DNA of 64,000 nt. Origin: CAVQRC01 sp963715045 (GTDB taxonomy: Bacteria > Planctomycetota > Planctomycetia > Pirellulales > Lacipirellulaceae). The DNA is taken from NCBI GenBank assembly GCA_963715045.1, contig CAVQRC010000009.1, forward strand, positions 468,622-532,621. Direction: 5' to 3'. Position 1 is the first letter of the stretch; every line of letters starts with the position of its first letter. The translations under genes were made by a program, and so were the position numbers. Shown here one piece after another: positions 1 to 7,855 of the stretch. Under the pieces are notes generated by a model, which saw only the letters and a program-made list of their open reading frames with translations, did not search any database and was not told the DNA's origin.

Positions 1-2
1 CT

Positions 3-671
3 CGCATCCGCGTCGTGCCTCCGCTGCCCTGGCATTGGGATTTCGATGATCTCGACGACGTTCCCCTCACCTGGGTCGGAGGCCGGGTGCGGTACGTGCT
101 GCGAGACGAACCCGATGGCAAGGTGCTCGTGAAACGGGACCTCATTCCCACCCGCCCCGAGCAGCGAGAGGTGGTCACGCCGGAGGGGACGAAGATGGAA
201 ACCGTCATGGGCACCACCAAGCTCGGGACCCGCAGCCAACTCTGGATGGGTCCCACCGATCTGTCGGACTACACGATTACCGCGGATGTCCAGCTGACGG
301 TCCTGGACGGTAAACTGCCCGATTTCGGCTTGATCAACAGTCGTTACACGATGGCCCTGATGGGAGAACACCAGACGGTACGCATCTACAGTTGGTCCAC
401 GCACGACAAGCGTCACCAGGCCCAGAGCGAGATGACGCTGGAACCAGGCCAGTGGTATACGATGAAGCTCGAAGTCCGGCCGCGACCGGACTCGGCCCTC
501 GTGCGCGGGAAGGTCTGGCGTCGCGGCGATGTCGAGCCCGAAAGTTGGAACGTCACGATGGTTGACACGGCACCCAATCTTCAGGGCAGCCCCGGACTGT
601 ACGGTGATACCAAGAACACGGAACTGCTGATCGACAACGTTGCCGTGACCCCGAATTCGGAAGAGCCCTGA
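3..671 (+). CDS. PQQ-propeller family protein, C-terminal part (5' end outside window)
   Basis: The reading frame is open to the left edge of the window, so the GTG at 15 is probably internal and only the last 220 or so residues are seen. The segment resembles the jelly-roll (concanavalin/LamG-like) domain that follows the beta-propeller in many planctomycete PQQ-binding-like (BamB-like) secreted proteins. Typical landmarks are KLGTRSQLWMGPTDLSDYTI near residue 70, QWYTMKLEVR near 150, a GKVWRRGDVEPESW stretch, and the closing strand LLIDNVAV. Its role is probably binding or scaffolding outside the cytoplasm; no catalytic residues are visible. The next gene, at 765, is another propeller protein on the same strand 93 bases downstream, so the two may form one transcription unit. 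The family assignment rests on pattern recognition of this C-terminal domain only. Confidence 0.7.
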   Translation, partial: RIRVVPPLPWHWDFDDLDDVPLTWVGGRVRYVLRDEPDGKVLVKRDLIPTRPEQREVVTPEGTKMETVMGTTKLGTRSQLWMGPTDLSDYTITADVQLTVLDGKLPDFGLINSRYTMALMGEHQTVRIYSWSTHDKRHQAQSEMTLEPGQWYTMKLEVRPRPDSALVRGKVWRRGDVEPESWNVTMVDTAPNLQGSPGLYGDTKNTELLIDNVAVTPNSEEP

Positions 672-764
672 TTCGACCCCTTCCTCCCGTCAACTCGACG
701 AGCGGTGTCTGCCGTTCGCGTCACCTGAGATTACAGCCCCTATTCGCTACCAGGACGTTCAATC

Positions 765-2558
765 ATGCGGAGCCGATTCTCCTCGCGTACGCCACGTATC
801 ACCATGGTCCGGTTATTGTTCGCCGTCGCGGCCCTCAGCGTTACCGCCTGGGGCACCGCGATCGAAGGCCAAGATCCCGACGCTGCCCGCAGCAACCCGA
901 CCACAACCGCCACGGCCGGATCGCCGGAACGCACCCGGGAATGGAAACAGTGGGGGGGATCGCCAGGTCGAAACAATACGCCAGTCGGCAGCAACATTCC
1001 CGTGGTCTGGGATATCGGTGAATTCGACTTCGAAACCGGAGAGTGGGACTCCACCAATTCGCAGAACATCAAGTGGGTCGCCCGACTGGGCTCGCAGACC
1101 TACGGCAATGCGGTCGTCGCCGATGGACGAATCTACATCGGGACCAACAACGCCGGCGGATGGCTCAAACGATATCCGGCCGATGTCGACCTCGGCTGCC
1201 TGCTCTGTTTCGACGTCGAGTCCGGCAAGTTTCTCTGGCAGCACTCCAGCGAGAAGCTGCCCACCGGAAGGGTCCACGACTGGCCCAAGCAGGGGATCTG
1301 CTGCGCTCCGCTGGTCGAAGGAAAGCGGCTCTGGTTCGTCACCAGCCGCGGCGAAGTTCGCTGCCTGGATACCGAAGGCTTCCAGGATGGTGAAAACGAC
1401 GGTCCGTACACGACTGAGTCGCACACCACCAATGACGAGGCCGACGTCATCTGGGTACTCGACATGATGAAGGACCTCGGCGTGTCCCAGCACAACATGT
1501 GCAGTTGCTCGGTCACAGCCGCCGGTGATGTCTTGTTCGTCAATACGTCCAACGGCCTCGACGAAACGCACATCAATCTTCCGGCCCCCGAGGCGCCGAG
1601 CTTTATCGCCCTCGACAAGAACACCGGCCAGGTGCTGTGGACCGACAAGTCGCCGGGGACCAACATCCTCCACGGCCAGTGGTCGTCACCGACTTACGCC
1701 GTGCTGGGTGGCCAGCCTCAGGCGATCTTCGCCGGAGGCGACGGTTGGGTCTACAGTTTCGATCCCCAGGGCGATGGCAACGGCCAACCCAAACTGCTCT
1801 GGAAGTTTGACTGCAATCCCAAGGAATCCGAGTGGATCGTCAGCGGTGAGGGGACCCGCAATAACATCATCGCCACGCCGGTCGTGTACGACGGCCTCGT
1901 GTACGTGGCGGTCGGGCAGGATCCGGAACATGGCGAGGGAGAAGGCCACCTGTGGTGCATCGACCCCACCAAACGCGGCGATGTGAGTCCCGAGCTGGCA
2001 TTCAACAGCGCGGATCCCACGCACACGATCCCACACAAACGAATTCAGGCGGTGGTACCCGAAGACGGCGACTTCGCCCGGCCCAACCCGAATTCGGCCG
2101 TCGTCTGGCACTACAGTGAGTTCGATCACAACGGCGATGGCGAGATCGACGACTTTCTGGAAAAGATGCATCGCAGTTGCGGAACCGTCGCGATCAAGGA
2201 CGACGTGCTGTACATCGCCGACTTCAGCGGCCTGTTTCATTGCCTCGACGCCAAGACAGGCGAAGTTCATTGGACCTACGACATGCTGGCCTCCGCCTGG
2301 GGCTCACCGTTGATTGTCGAGGGCAACGTCTACGTCGGCGACGAGGATGGCGATGTCGCCATCTTCCGCCACTCGGCAGATCCAGCCAAGGCGATGCGGA
2401 TCGAGGATGGCGAGTCCCTGCCGGTTTACGGCGAGATCAACATGGGGAACTCGGTCTACTCCACGCCGATCGTGGCCGACAACGTTCTCTACATCAGTAA
2501 CCGCACGCACCTCTTCGCCATCGAACAGGACGCAACACCCATCTCCACCGAAAAGTAA
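765..2558 (+). CDS. Secreted PQQ-binding-like beta-propeller protein
   Basis: A 597-residue protein with an N-terminal export signal: basic start, then LLFAVAALSVTAWGTA. An alternative ATG 13 codons in (804) would leave a more compact signal peptide. The mature part has repeated propeller blades of the PQQ/BamB type, in the pattern GRIYIGTNN..LLCFDVESGKFLW, GLVYVAVGQ..LWCIDP, DVLYIADFSGLFHCLDAKTGEVHWTY and NVYVGDEDGDVAIF. A DHNGDGEIDDF stretch near residue 455 looks like a single EF-hand-type calcium loop inserted between blades. Such proteins are abundant in planctomycetes and usually annotated as outer-membrane-assembly or quinoprotein-like; there is no evidence here of dehydrogenase activity or a real PQQ site. 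It follows a related truncated gene on the same strand. Confidence 0.88.
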   Translation: MRSRFSSRTPRITMVRLLFAVAALSVTAWGTAIEGQDPDAARSNPTTTATAGSPERTREWKQWGGSPGRNNTPVGSNIPVVWDIGEFDFETGEWDSTNSQNIKWVARLGSQTYGNAVVADGRIYIGTNNAGGWLKRYPADVDLGCLLCFDVESGKFLWQHSSEKLPTGRVHDWPKQGICCAPLVEGKRLWFVTSRGEVRCLDTEGFQDGENDGPYTTESHTTNDEADVIWVLDMMKDLGVSQHNMCSCSVTAAGDVLFVNTSNGLDETHINLPAPEAPSFIALDKNTGQVLWTDKSPGTNILHGQWSSPTYAVLGGQPQAIFAGGDGWVYSFDPQGDGNGQPKLLWKFDCNPKESEWIVSGEGTRNNIIATPVVYDGLVYVAVGQDPEHGEGEGHLWCIDPTKRGDVSPELAFNSADPTHTIPHKRIQAVVPEDGDFARPNPNSAVVWHYSEFDHNGDGEIDDFLEKMHRSCGTVAIKDDVLYIADFSGLFHCLDAKTGEVHWTYDMLASAWGSPLIVEGNVYVGDEDGDVAIFRHSADPAKAMRIEDGESLPVYGEINMGNSVYSTPIVADNVLYISNRTHLFAIEQDATPISTEK

Positions 2559-2636
2559 CCTCCTCTCCCCCACCGTCCCATCCGATTCCGCCCAGCGTCC
2601 CAAAGTCCCAGTGTCCCAGAGTCCCACAGCATCCCC

Positions 2637-3017
2637 ATGCCGCGTATCCTCGACGTGGGCAATTGCCAGCCCGATCACAGCACGCTGTGTGCGTACCTGA
2701 AGCGGCACTTCGATTGTGAAGTGATTCAGGCACATGGCCTTCAAGACACGCTGCAGGAATTGCGGCGGGAAAGTTTCGATCTGGTCACCATCAATCGCAA
2801 GCTCGACCGCGACTATTCGGACGGAGTCGAGATCCTGAAGCAGATCAAGGCGGACGCTGAATTGGCCGCCGTGCCGGTGATGTTGATCACGAATTTCCCC
2901 GAGCACCAGGAAGCGGCCGTCTCCCACGGTGGCGTGCCGGGCTTCGGAAAGCTCGAATACGATCGTCCCGAAACCCTGCTGCGACTCCAGAGCGTCCTCG
3001 GTTCACCAACCAGGTAA
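2637..3017 (+). CDS. Receiver-like (CheY fold) protein lacking the phospho-acceptor Asp
   Basis: A 126-residue stand-alone receiver-like domain. It has the alternating strand/helix order of CheY proteins: MPRILDVGN at strand 1, FDLVTINRKL at strand 3, SDGVEILKQIKAD, then VPVMLITN at strand 4 and GFGKLEY carrying the conserved Lys region. At the end of strand 3, where response regulators have the phosphorylated Asp, the residue is Asn (VTIN), and the strand 1 acidic pair is reduced to the Asp of LDVGN. The protein is therefore probably a non-phosphorylated pseudo-receiver acting by protein-protein contacts. Homologues with the same N-R-K/L-x-D signature are, from memory, widespread in planctomycetes. 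It starts 78 bases after the propeller gene and has no output domain or adjacent histidine kinase. Confidence 0.8.
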   Translation: MPRILDVGNCQPDHSTLCAYLKRHFDCEVIQAHGLQDTLQELRRESFDLVTINRKLDRDYSDGVEILKQIKADAELAAVPVMLITNFPEHQEAAVSHGGVPGFGKLEYDRPETLLRLQSVLGSPTR

Positions 3018-3121
3018 AGAAGGCTGCCGGTGTGCCCGGCGGCCGCTGGCGATGGGAATGCCGATTCGATATGATATGAACCGCTCGATTAATCCACTTC
3101 CATCCTGGCGGGAGGTCCGCG

Positions 3122-3424
3122 GTGGCCCGCAAAGTCGTCAGTCGTAAAGAGAAACGTGCCGAAGTCGAAGCCGCCGAGAGGCAGGACGCCGAGGTTGAGA
3201 AGCCGCCCAAGAAGAAAAAGGCGAAGCGAAAATCGGCGAAGAGCGCCGAACCGGTCCGCCTCAAGGCCTATTGGGGCGTGTTCAACCAGTCGTTGAAGCG
3301 AATTGCGCTCTATGAGTATGCGGACAAGAAGAAAGCCGAGAAGAAAGCCAAGGAACTCAGCGAGTCGGGCAACAAATCGCCTCACTTCATTCAGCCGGTC
3401 AAAGAAGCGGTGAAGGAAGAATAG
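3122..3424 (+). CDS. Conserved small lysine-rich protein, function unknown
   Basis: A 100-residue protein starting at a GTG preceded by a strong GGGAGG ribosome-binding site about 8 bases upstream, which decides the start. The first half is a highly charged Lys/Glu/Ala tract (KPPKKKKAKRKSAKS) likely to be disordered and possibly nucleic-acid binding. The second half is a compact segment, RLKAYWGVFNQSLKRIALYEYADKKKAEKKAKELSES, ending in HFIQPVKEAV. The YWGVF and YADKKKAE pattern with a later HF.QPVK block resembles a small planctomycete-specific family of unknown function. The Lys-rich tail might bind RNA or DNA, but that is inference from charge alone. It ends 9 bases before the convergent gene at 3434. 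Confidence 0.75.
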   Translation: MARKVVSRKEKRAEVEAAERQDAEVEKPPKKKKAKRKSAKSAEPVRLKAYWGVFNQSLKRIALYEYADKKKAEKKAKELSESGNKSPHFIQPVKEAVKEE

Positions 3425-3433
3425 GGCTTAGCC

Positions 3434-3769
3434 TTAGAACGGGATTTTCAAGTCGGCCGCCAGTTCGATCAGCGCTGGCTGGAAATACACCATCGGCCGC
3501 TTCTGCACGCTGCGAGGCTTGGCCTCGGCGGCTTTCTTCCGTGCCCAGAAAAACACCCGGTCGACGAAGCGCTGCGGCAGCTTACCCGCTTTCACGGCGA
3601 CCACGACCCGGTCGATAAACGCAAACTCGCTCTTGGTGCGGGCCTTCAAACCGGCTCGTAATCGCTCCGAGAGCGTCGCCTGCTCTACTCCGCCCGCTTC
3701 GGGGAGAAACGCCACCGCACACAAGAGAACGCCCATCGCGAGCGCGGCGTTGCGAGCTTTGTTTCGCAT
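3434..3769 (-). CDS. Small exported protein, function unknown
   Basis: The frame is open further upstream (to 3958), but that part is compositionally odd. The ATG at 3769 gives a clean 111-residue product with a signal peptide, MRNKARNAALAMGVLLCAVAFLPEAGG. The mature part (TLSERLRAGLKARTKSEFAFIDRVVVAVKAGKLPQRFVDRVFFWARKKA in pieces) ends with RPMVYFQPALIELAADLKI. The F-I-D-x-V-V-x-x-V...GKLP..FVDRVFFWARKKA pattern is one I have met in short planctomycete exported proteins, with no assigned function. It is convergent with the Lys-rich gene and divergent from the DUF1501 gene at 4103. Confidence 0.65.
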   Translation of the reverse strand: MRNKARNAALAMGVLLCAVAFLPEAGGVEQATLSERLRAGLKARTKSEFAFIDRVVVAVKAGKLPQRFVDRVFFWARKKAAEAKPRSVQKRPMVYFQPALIELAADLKIPF

Positions 3770-4102
3770 CGTCTTGCCCTTTGTCGCCTGGAGGAATTCG
3801 GCTGATGAGCCGCGTTGCCGCGGCACGACTCCCGAGGTGGCCGGGCCCTCGGAGTGGGCCTCTTGTAGGCGGATCCGGGATCGAACGCAAGAAAAGCTGG
3901 GCAGGGCAGGTGTTCTAGCCGTCCTGGGCGCTCGAGCCCACGAGCCAAGTGCCGCCACAGCAGGGGTTTGCGTGTCTCAGCGGGAGTTCGGGCGGGGACC
4001 CGGCGAAAGCCACAACGACGTGTGGTTTGCTGTCTCACACGCTATACTTTGGCGAAGTTCCCCTTCTGCCACTCCCTGTTCCCTGGGATCGGAGTCGTCA
4101 CG
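3770..4102. other. Divergent intergenic region with a candidate -10 element
   Basis: This 333-base stretch lies between the divergent starts at 3769 and 4103. Frames through it have no convincing protein. Near its right end there is a TATACT hexamer at 4043-4048, about 55 bases before the DUF1501 start, in the context GCTATACTTTGG; very similar contexts lie upstream of the genes at 22476 and 34852. Nothing else recognisable is seen. Confidence 0.4.
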
Positions 4103-5578
4103 ATGCTCGTCATTCCCGGAAAACCTGGTCGAGACCTGTGCGACTCCCACCTCGGCGTAACACGCCGTGACCTGCTCCGGGTAGGCGGTTCCTCAATCCT
4201 GGGACTCCACCTGGCCGACTTGCTGGCCCACCGCACAAGGGCAGCCGATCTCGAACGCTCGCGGCAGCACGGACCCGGCTGGGGCAAAGCCAAGAGCGTC
4301 ATCATGTGCTATCTGCAGGGCGGGCCCAGCCACCTCGATTTGTGGGATCCCAAGGAGAACGTGCCCGACAACGTACGCAGTTCGTTCCAACCGATTTCCA
4401 CCAGAATCCCGGGGACCAAGTTCACCGAGATCCTCCCGAAGTTGGCCGCCGTCAATGACCGCTTCACGATGATCCGCTCGATGAGCTACACGCCCAACGG
4501 GCTCTTCAACCACACGGCGGCCATCTATCAGATGATGACCGGTTACACCACCGACAAGGTCAGTCCGTCGGGCCAGCTCGAGCCGCCGAGCCCGAAGGAT
4601 TTTCCCAACTTCGGCTCGAACATCATCAAATTCCGTCCCGTCACCGATCCGATGCTCCCGTTCGTCATGCTGCCTCGACCCCTGCAGGAAAGCAACGTCG
4701 TCGGCAAGGGCGGCACGGCCGGGTTTCTCGGGAAAGCCTACGACCCCTACACGCTGTATCCCTCCGGCGACGACATGAATATGTCGAAGCTCGACCGGAT
4801 CAACATTGGCGACCTCGAACTTCGGCCCGAGGTGTCTCCCGACCGACTCACACGCCGACAACGCCTCCGCGAACTCGTCAACAAGCAGATGCCGGCCCTC
4901 GAGCAAGCCGTTGCCGACCAGAACCTGGATCAATACTACACCCAGGCGATCGAGTTGATCGCCTCCGGCCGAGCCCGCGAGGCATTCGATCTTTCTCAGG
5001 AGCCGGATTCCCTCCGCGACGCGTACGGCCGCACCACGTTCGGGCAGAGCTGCCTCCTCGCCCGCAGGCTGGTCGAAGCCGGCACTCGCGTCGTCGAAGT
5101 CGTGTGGCCCAAAGTCGCCAACAGCGACAACCACAGTTGGGACATGCACGTCGAGTTGACCAAGCGAATGAAGAACCAGGCCGGCCCGATGCTCGACGCG
5201 GGACTCGCCACGCTGATCACCGATCTCGACGAACGCGGCCTGCTCGACGAGACGCTCGTGGTCGCGGTCGGAGAATTCGGCCGCAGCCCGCAGAAAGGGC
5301 TCTCCACCAGCGGCAACGGCAACTCGGCCGACGGACGCGATCATTGGCCCTATTGCTACACATGCGTGGTTGCTGGAGGTGGGGTTCATCGCGGTCTCGT
5401 TTATGGAAAGAGCGATGGGACCGGCAGCGGTCCCCTCGAGAACCCCGTCCATCCCACCCAGCTGCTCGCCACGATCTACCATTCGGTCGGCATCGATCCG
5501 CAGTCCATCGTCTTCAACCACCTCCAACAGCCTCGTGAACTGGTTAAGGGCGAGCCCATCTCCGCCCTCTTTGCCTGA
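4103..5578 (+). CDS. DUF1501 family exported protein (sulfatase-fold relative)
   Basis: A 491-residue DUF1501 protein. The frame extends upstream to 3968, but ATG 4103 fits the family: a short leader, then HLGVTRRDLLRVGGSSILGL, a twin-arginine export signal. DUF1501 proteins are predicted to have an alkaline-phosphatase/sulfatase-like fold and are amplified in planctomycetes, usually beside cytochrome/DUF1549/DUF1553 genes, but their reaction is not established. Landmarks present: KSVIMCYLQGGPSHLDLWDPK near residue 65, GTKFTEILPKLA, the SMSY/NGLFNH segment, TLVVAVGEFGRSPQ near 390, GRDHWPYCYTCVVAGGGV near 415, and the PVHPTQLLATIYHSVGIDP block. No PSD1-type partner is next to it; instead a FlgM-like peptide gene follows 12 bases after the stop. 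A second DUF1501 gene lies at 40644-42068. Confidence 0.92.
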   Translation: MLVIPGKPGRDLCDSHLGVTRRDLLRVGGSSILGLHLADLLAHRTRAADLERSRQHGPGWGKAKSVIMCYLQGGPSHLDLWDPKENVPDNVRSSFQPISTRIPGTKFTEILPKLAAVNDRFTMIRSMSYTPNGLFNHTAAIYQMMTGYTTDKVSPSGQLEPPSPKDFPNFGSNIIKFRPVTDPMLPFVMLPRPLQESNVVGKGGTAGFLGKAYDPYTLYPSGDDMNMSKLDRINIGDLELRPEVSPDRLTRRQRLRELVNKQMPALEQAVADQNLDQYYTQAIELIASGRAREAFDLSQEPDSLRDAYGRTTFGQSCLLARRLVEAGTRVVEVVWPKVANSDNHSWDMHVELTKRMKNQAGPMLDAGLATLITDLDERGLLDETLVVAVGEFGRSPQKGLSTSGNGNSADGRDHWPYCYTCVVAGGGVHRGLVYGKSDGTGSGPLENPVHPTQLLATIYHSVGIDPQSIVFNHLQQPRELVKGEPISALFA

Positions 5579-5590
5579 GTGAGAAAACCG

Positions 5591-5776
5591 ATGGACTACG
5601 AACAGGTGGCGCGGCAACAGCGAATTGCCGTCATCAAGCGGCAGATCGAAGACGGCACGTACGAGACCCCGGCCAGGCTCGACGCGGCCCTGGAAGCGTT
5701 CCTCGATGACGCCAGCCAGGGATGCCTGACTCCCGGCAGCGATCGCCCCGCCAGCGGGCCCACCCGACCACGCTGA
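5591..5776 (+). CDS. FlgM-like anti-sigma-28 peptide
   Basis: A 61-residue peptide starting at ATG 5591; a GTG at 5579, directly after the DUF1501 stop, is the alternative. The sequence RIAVIKRQIEDGTYETPARLDAALEAFLDD matches the conserved C-terminal helix-turn-helix signature of FlgM-type flagellar anti-sigma factors (I..I..G.Y......A..L...L), which bind sigma-28. The C-terminal tail after LDDASQG is low-complexity. In this context there are no flagellar genes, only the DUF1501 gene upstream and a DJ-1 protein downstream, so the partner sigma factor must be encoded elsewhere if the function holds. The match is short, hence moderate confidence. Confidence 0.55.
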   Translation: MDYEQVARQQRIAVIKRQIEDGTYETPARLDAALEAFLDDASQGCLTPGSDRPASGPTRPR

Positions 5777-5816
5777 ACAGAGCCGCCGCCGACAACTTTT
5801 CAGGATCCCGATCAGC

Positions 5817-6344
5817 ATGGTCGATCAGCCGCTCAAGAACACCACCGCGCTCGTTATCGCCGGTGACGATTACGAAGACCTCGAACTCTGGTACCCCAAG
5901 CTCCGACTCGAGGAGGCCGGTGCCCGGGTGACGCTCGCCGGCCCCAAGGCCAACGCCCCCTACGTTGGCAAACACGGCTATCCATGTGTCTCGGATACCG
6001 CGATCGAGGCCATCCGCGCCGCCCAGTTCGACGCGATCGTCCTCCCCGGAGGCTGGATGCCGGACAAGCTCCGCAGGGATCCGGCCATGCTCCAGCTCGT
6101 TCGCGATTTCGTCCAGCAGGGTAAAGTGACTGCCGCGATTTGCCACGGAGGTTGGATCCCGATTTCGGCCGGCGTGTACGACGGCGTACGCGTGACCGGG
6201 TCGCCCGGTATCCGCGACGATCTGATCAATGCCGGAGCCGTCTGGGAGGATGCTCCGGTGGTCGTAGATCGGTTTTTCGTCAGTAGCCGTAAACCGGCCG
6301 ATCTCCCCGACTTCTGCCGGGCGATCATCGAGCTGCTCGCCTAG
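5817..6344 (+). CDS. DJ-1/PfpI family protein
   Basis: A 175-residue protein of the DJ-1/PfpI superfamily (class I glutamine amidotransferase-like fold). The features seen are an opening strand TALVIAGDDYEDLELWYP carrying the conserved acidic residue, the DAIVLPGGWMPDKLR loop near residue 75, and the nucleophile elbow VTAAICHGGW, with Cys followed by His, near residue 105. The YhbO/PfpI subgroup is reported to act as protease, glyoxalase or protein/nucleotide deglycase, and the actual substrate is disputed. The protein is cytoplasmic: no signal peptide. Length is normal for the family. It begins 41 bases after the FlgM-like gene on the same strand. Confidence 0.9.
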   Translation: MVDQPLKNTTALVIAGDDYEDLELWYPKLRLEEAGARVTLAGPKANAPYVGKHGYPCVSDTAIEAIRAAQFDAIVLPGGWMPDKLRRDPAMLQLVRDFVQQGKVTAAICHGGWIPISAGVYDGVRVTGSPGIRDDLINAGAVWEDAPVVVDRFFVSSRKPADLPDFCRAIIELLA

Positions 6345-6487
6345 CAGCCGCTTGAACTGCGTGGCAGGTGGAGGCGGCTCCCTTTTTTCGAACACTTACG
6401 GTTGGCCGAAACACGCTCAAAGTCTATCATTGTCTGTACTTGTGACGAATTTCACGAAGTCGTTCCCCGCATCAACCGCGTGAAGAT

Positions 6488-6883
6488 ATGGCGAAAAAGG
6501 GTCCCCGCAAGAAAGTCCCCAAAGAGCTGGCCGTCATCAATGCCGACAACTGCACCGGCTGCGAGTCGTGTCTGGAGGTCTGTCCCGTCGACTGCATCGA
6601 GATGAAGACCATCGATCGCGGCATCGTCAAGGGAACGCAGCAGTGGTGTGAAATCGATCTCGAACGCTGCGTCGGCTGCGAAGTCTGCGTGCACATCCCG
6701 CAGAAGAAGACCAATCCCTACGAGCTGAAAGTCTGTCCCTGGGATGCCATCGAGATGGTCCCCACCGAGAATGTCGCTCAAGTGGTCGCCGAGATTGGCG
6801 GGCCCCCGGAGTATATCGCCGAGCACTGGGACCGACTCGTCGGCACGGCCCAGCACCTCGCCGAACTCAAGGTCGGCGTCTGA
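6488..6883 (+). CDS. Ferredoxin with two 4Fe-4S motifs
   Basis: A 131-residue ferredoxin-like electron carrier, cytoplasmic. The first cluster motif, CTGCESCLEVCP near residue 22, is canonical, followed by VDCIEMK. The second is CVGCEVCV near residue 61, but its fourth Cys (KVCPWDAIEM near residue 84) is separated by an inserted loop HIPQKKTNPYELK, so the second site is expanded compared with bacterial 2[4Fe-4S] ferredoxins. A basic N-terminal extension (MAKKGPRKKVPKELAV) and a C-terminal 40-residue helical tail are also unusual. Similar extended ferredoxins occur across planctomycetes. No oxidoreductase partner is adjacent. The ATG at 6488 is the only sensible start. Confidence 0.88.
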   Translation: MAKKGPRKKVPKELAVINADNCTGCESCLEVCPVDCIEMKTIDRGIVKGTQQWCEIDLERCVGCEVCVHIPQKKTNPYELKVCPWDAIEMVPTENVAQVVAEIGGPPEYIAEHWDRLVGTAQHLAELKVGV

Positions 6884-6916
6884 ACTGGCCCCCCCACGGT
6901 AATGGCGCTTCGGCGG

Positions 6917-7027
6917 GTGCAGGAACGCAGTTTCCCACTTTCCGTTGGGAATTCGTCATTGGGCATTCCCTAGTCATTAGGCATTCGAAGCTGGGCCGCT
7001 TCAGCGACACATCTAAGAGCCGTTCCC
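6917..7027 (+). repeat. MITE-like dispersed repeat A, copy 1
   Basis: Begins with GTGCAGGAACG and contains TTGGGAATTCGTCATTGGGC and CATTCCCTAGTCATTAG followed by GGGCCGCTTCAGCGACA. The same modules recur at 27863-27972 and, inverted, at 32422-32530. The right end here (CGTTCCC) is imperfect. The element fills much of the 340-base gap between the ferredoxin and YceI genes; nothing else is recognisable there apart from the YceI leader. Confidence 0.75.
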
Positions 7028-7223
7028 AAAACGGGTTTCAGCAACCGAATTTCCCGGCCGTGGGACGCGTTCACTCAGGTTCTGGGAATAGGTTCTAAGC
7101 CCGTTGCTGCACCCCGCTTCGGCAGGGTGCCCAAAGTCCTCTTTGTCGGTTCGGCGGGAACGGTCACAATGCGGCTCAACATATCCTGAAACTGCCGGAC
7201 AACCTTCCCGAAGGAGTAGGAAG

Positions 7224-7808
7224 ATGGTCGATCGTCTTGGTCTTGTGCTTCGTTGGGGACTCGGACTGGGTTTATTGGCGGTGATCCCGTCAGGCGTCCG
7301 GGCCGGCGAGTCGTACCGGGTGGACGAGCGGCATGCGGCGGTCCTCTTCAGCATCAGCCACTTCGGCTTCAGCTATACCTACGGGCAGTTCAATCGGGTT
7401 CACGGCAGCTTCTACATCGATCGCGACAATCCGGCTTTGAACCAGTTCAAGTTCTCGGCCGAGACCGAGACGCTGGACACGAACGACCCAGAGCGGGACA
7501 CGCATCTTCGCGGGCCGGACTTCTTCAACACCAAGCAATTCCCGGAGATCCGCTTCGAGAGCAAGAGCGTCATTCCCCGCAGCGACGGGTTTGACGTGAT
7601 CGGTACGCTGACGATTCTCGGAGTCGCCCGCGAGGTCGAACTCCCGCTGAAGCTCGTCGGCGAGGGTACCGGACCCAATAACTTCTACCGTATGGGCTAT
7701 CATTGCGAGTTTCGGATCAAGCGAACCGACTACGGCATGAACCAGATGCTTGAGTACGTCGGAGATGATGTCGCGCTGACGATCAGCTTTGAAGGCGTAC
7801 GCCAGTAA
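7224..7808 (+). CDS. YceI family periplasmic lipid-binding-like protein
   Basis: ATG 7224 is chosen over an upstream start at 7104 because it has an AAGGAG ribosome-binding site 7-8 bases before it and gives a normal signal peptide (MVDRLGLVLRWGLGLGLLAVIPSGVRAG). The 194-residue product has the YceI lipocalin-like signature: YRVDERHAAVLFSISHFGFSYTYGQFNRV, then DTHLRGPDFFNTKQFPEIRFES and FDVIGTLTILGVAREVELPL. YceI proteins bind polyprenyl chains such as isoprenoid quinone precursors in the periplasm; whether this one does so is inferred. It is followed closely by a membrane protein gene on the same strand. Confidence 0.93.
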   Translation: MVDRLGLVLRWGLGLGLLAVIPSGVRAGESYRVDERHAAVLFSISHFGFSYTYGQFNRVHGSFYIDRDNPALNQFKFSAETETLDTNDPERDTHLRGPDFFNTKQFPEIRFESKSVIPRSDGFDVIGTLTILGVAREVELPLKLVGEGTGPNNFYRMGYHCEFRIKRTDYGMNQMLEYVGDDVALTISFEGVRQ

Positions 7809-7855
7809 TCCCGGCGAAATCGCTGGACACTCCTCTCCGCTCGCGAACTCCAGCA

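Noticed and set aside
765..2558. PQQ-dependent alcohol dehydrogenase
   Set aside because: Propeller blades are of the BamB-like type and no catalytic Asp/Cys-Cys signature of quinoprotein dehydrogenases was seen.
4193..5818. 541-residue frame opposite the DUF1501 gene
   Set aside because: Antisense shadow of a strongly supported gene; no signal, motif or ribosome site.
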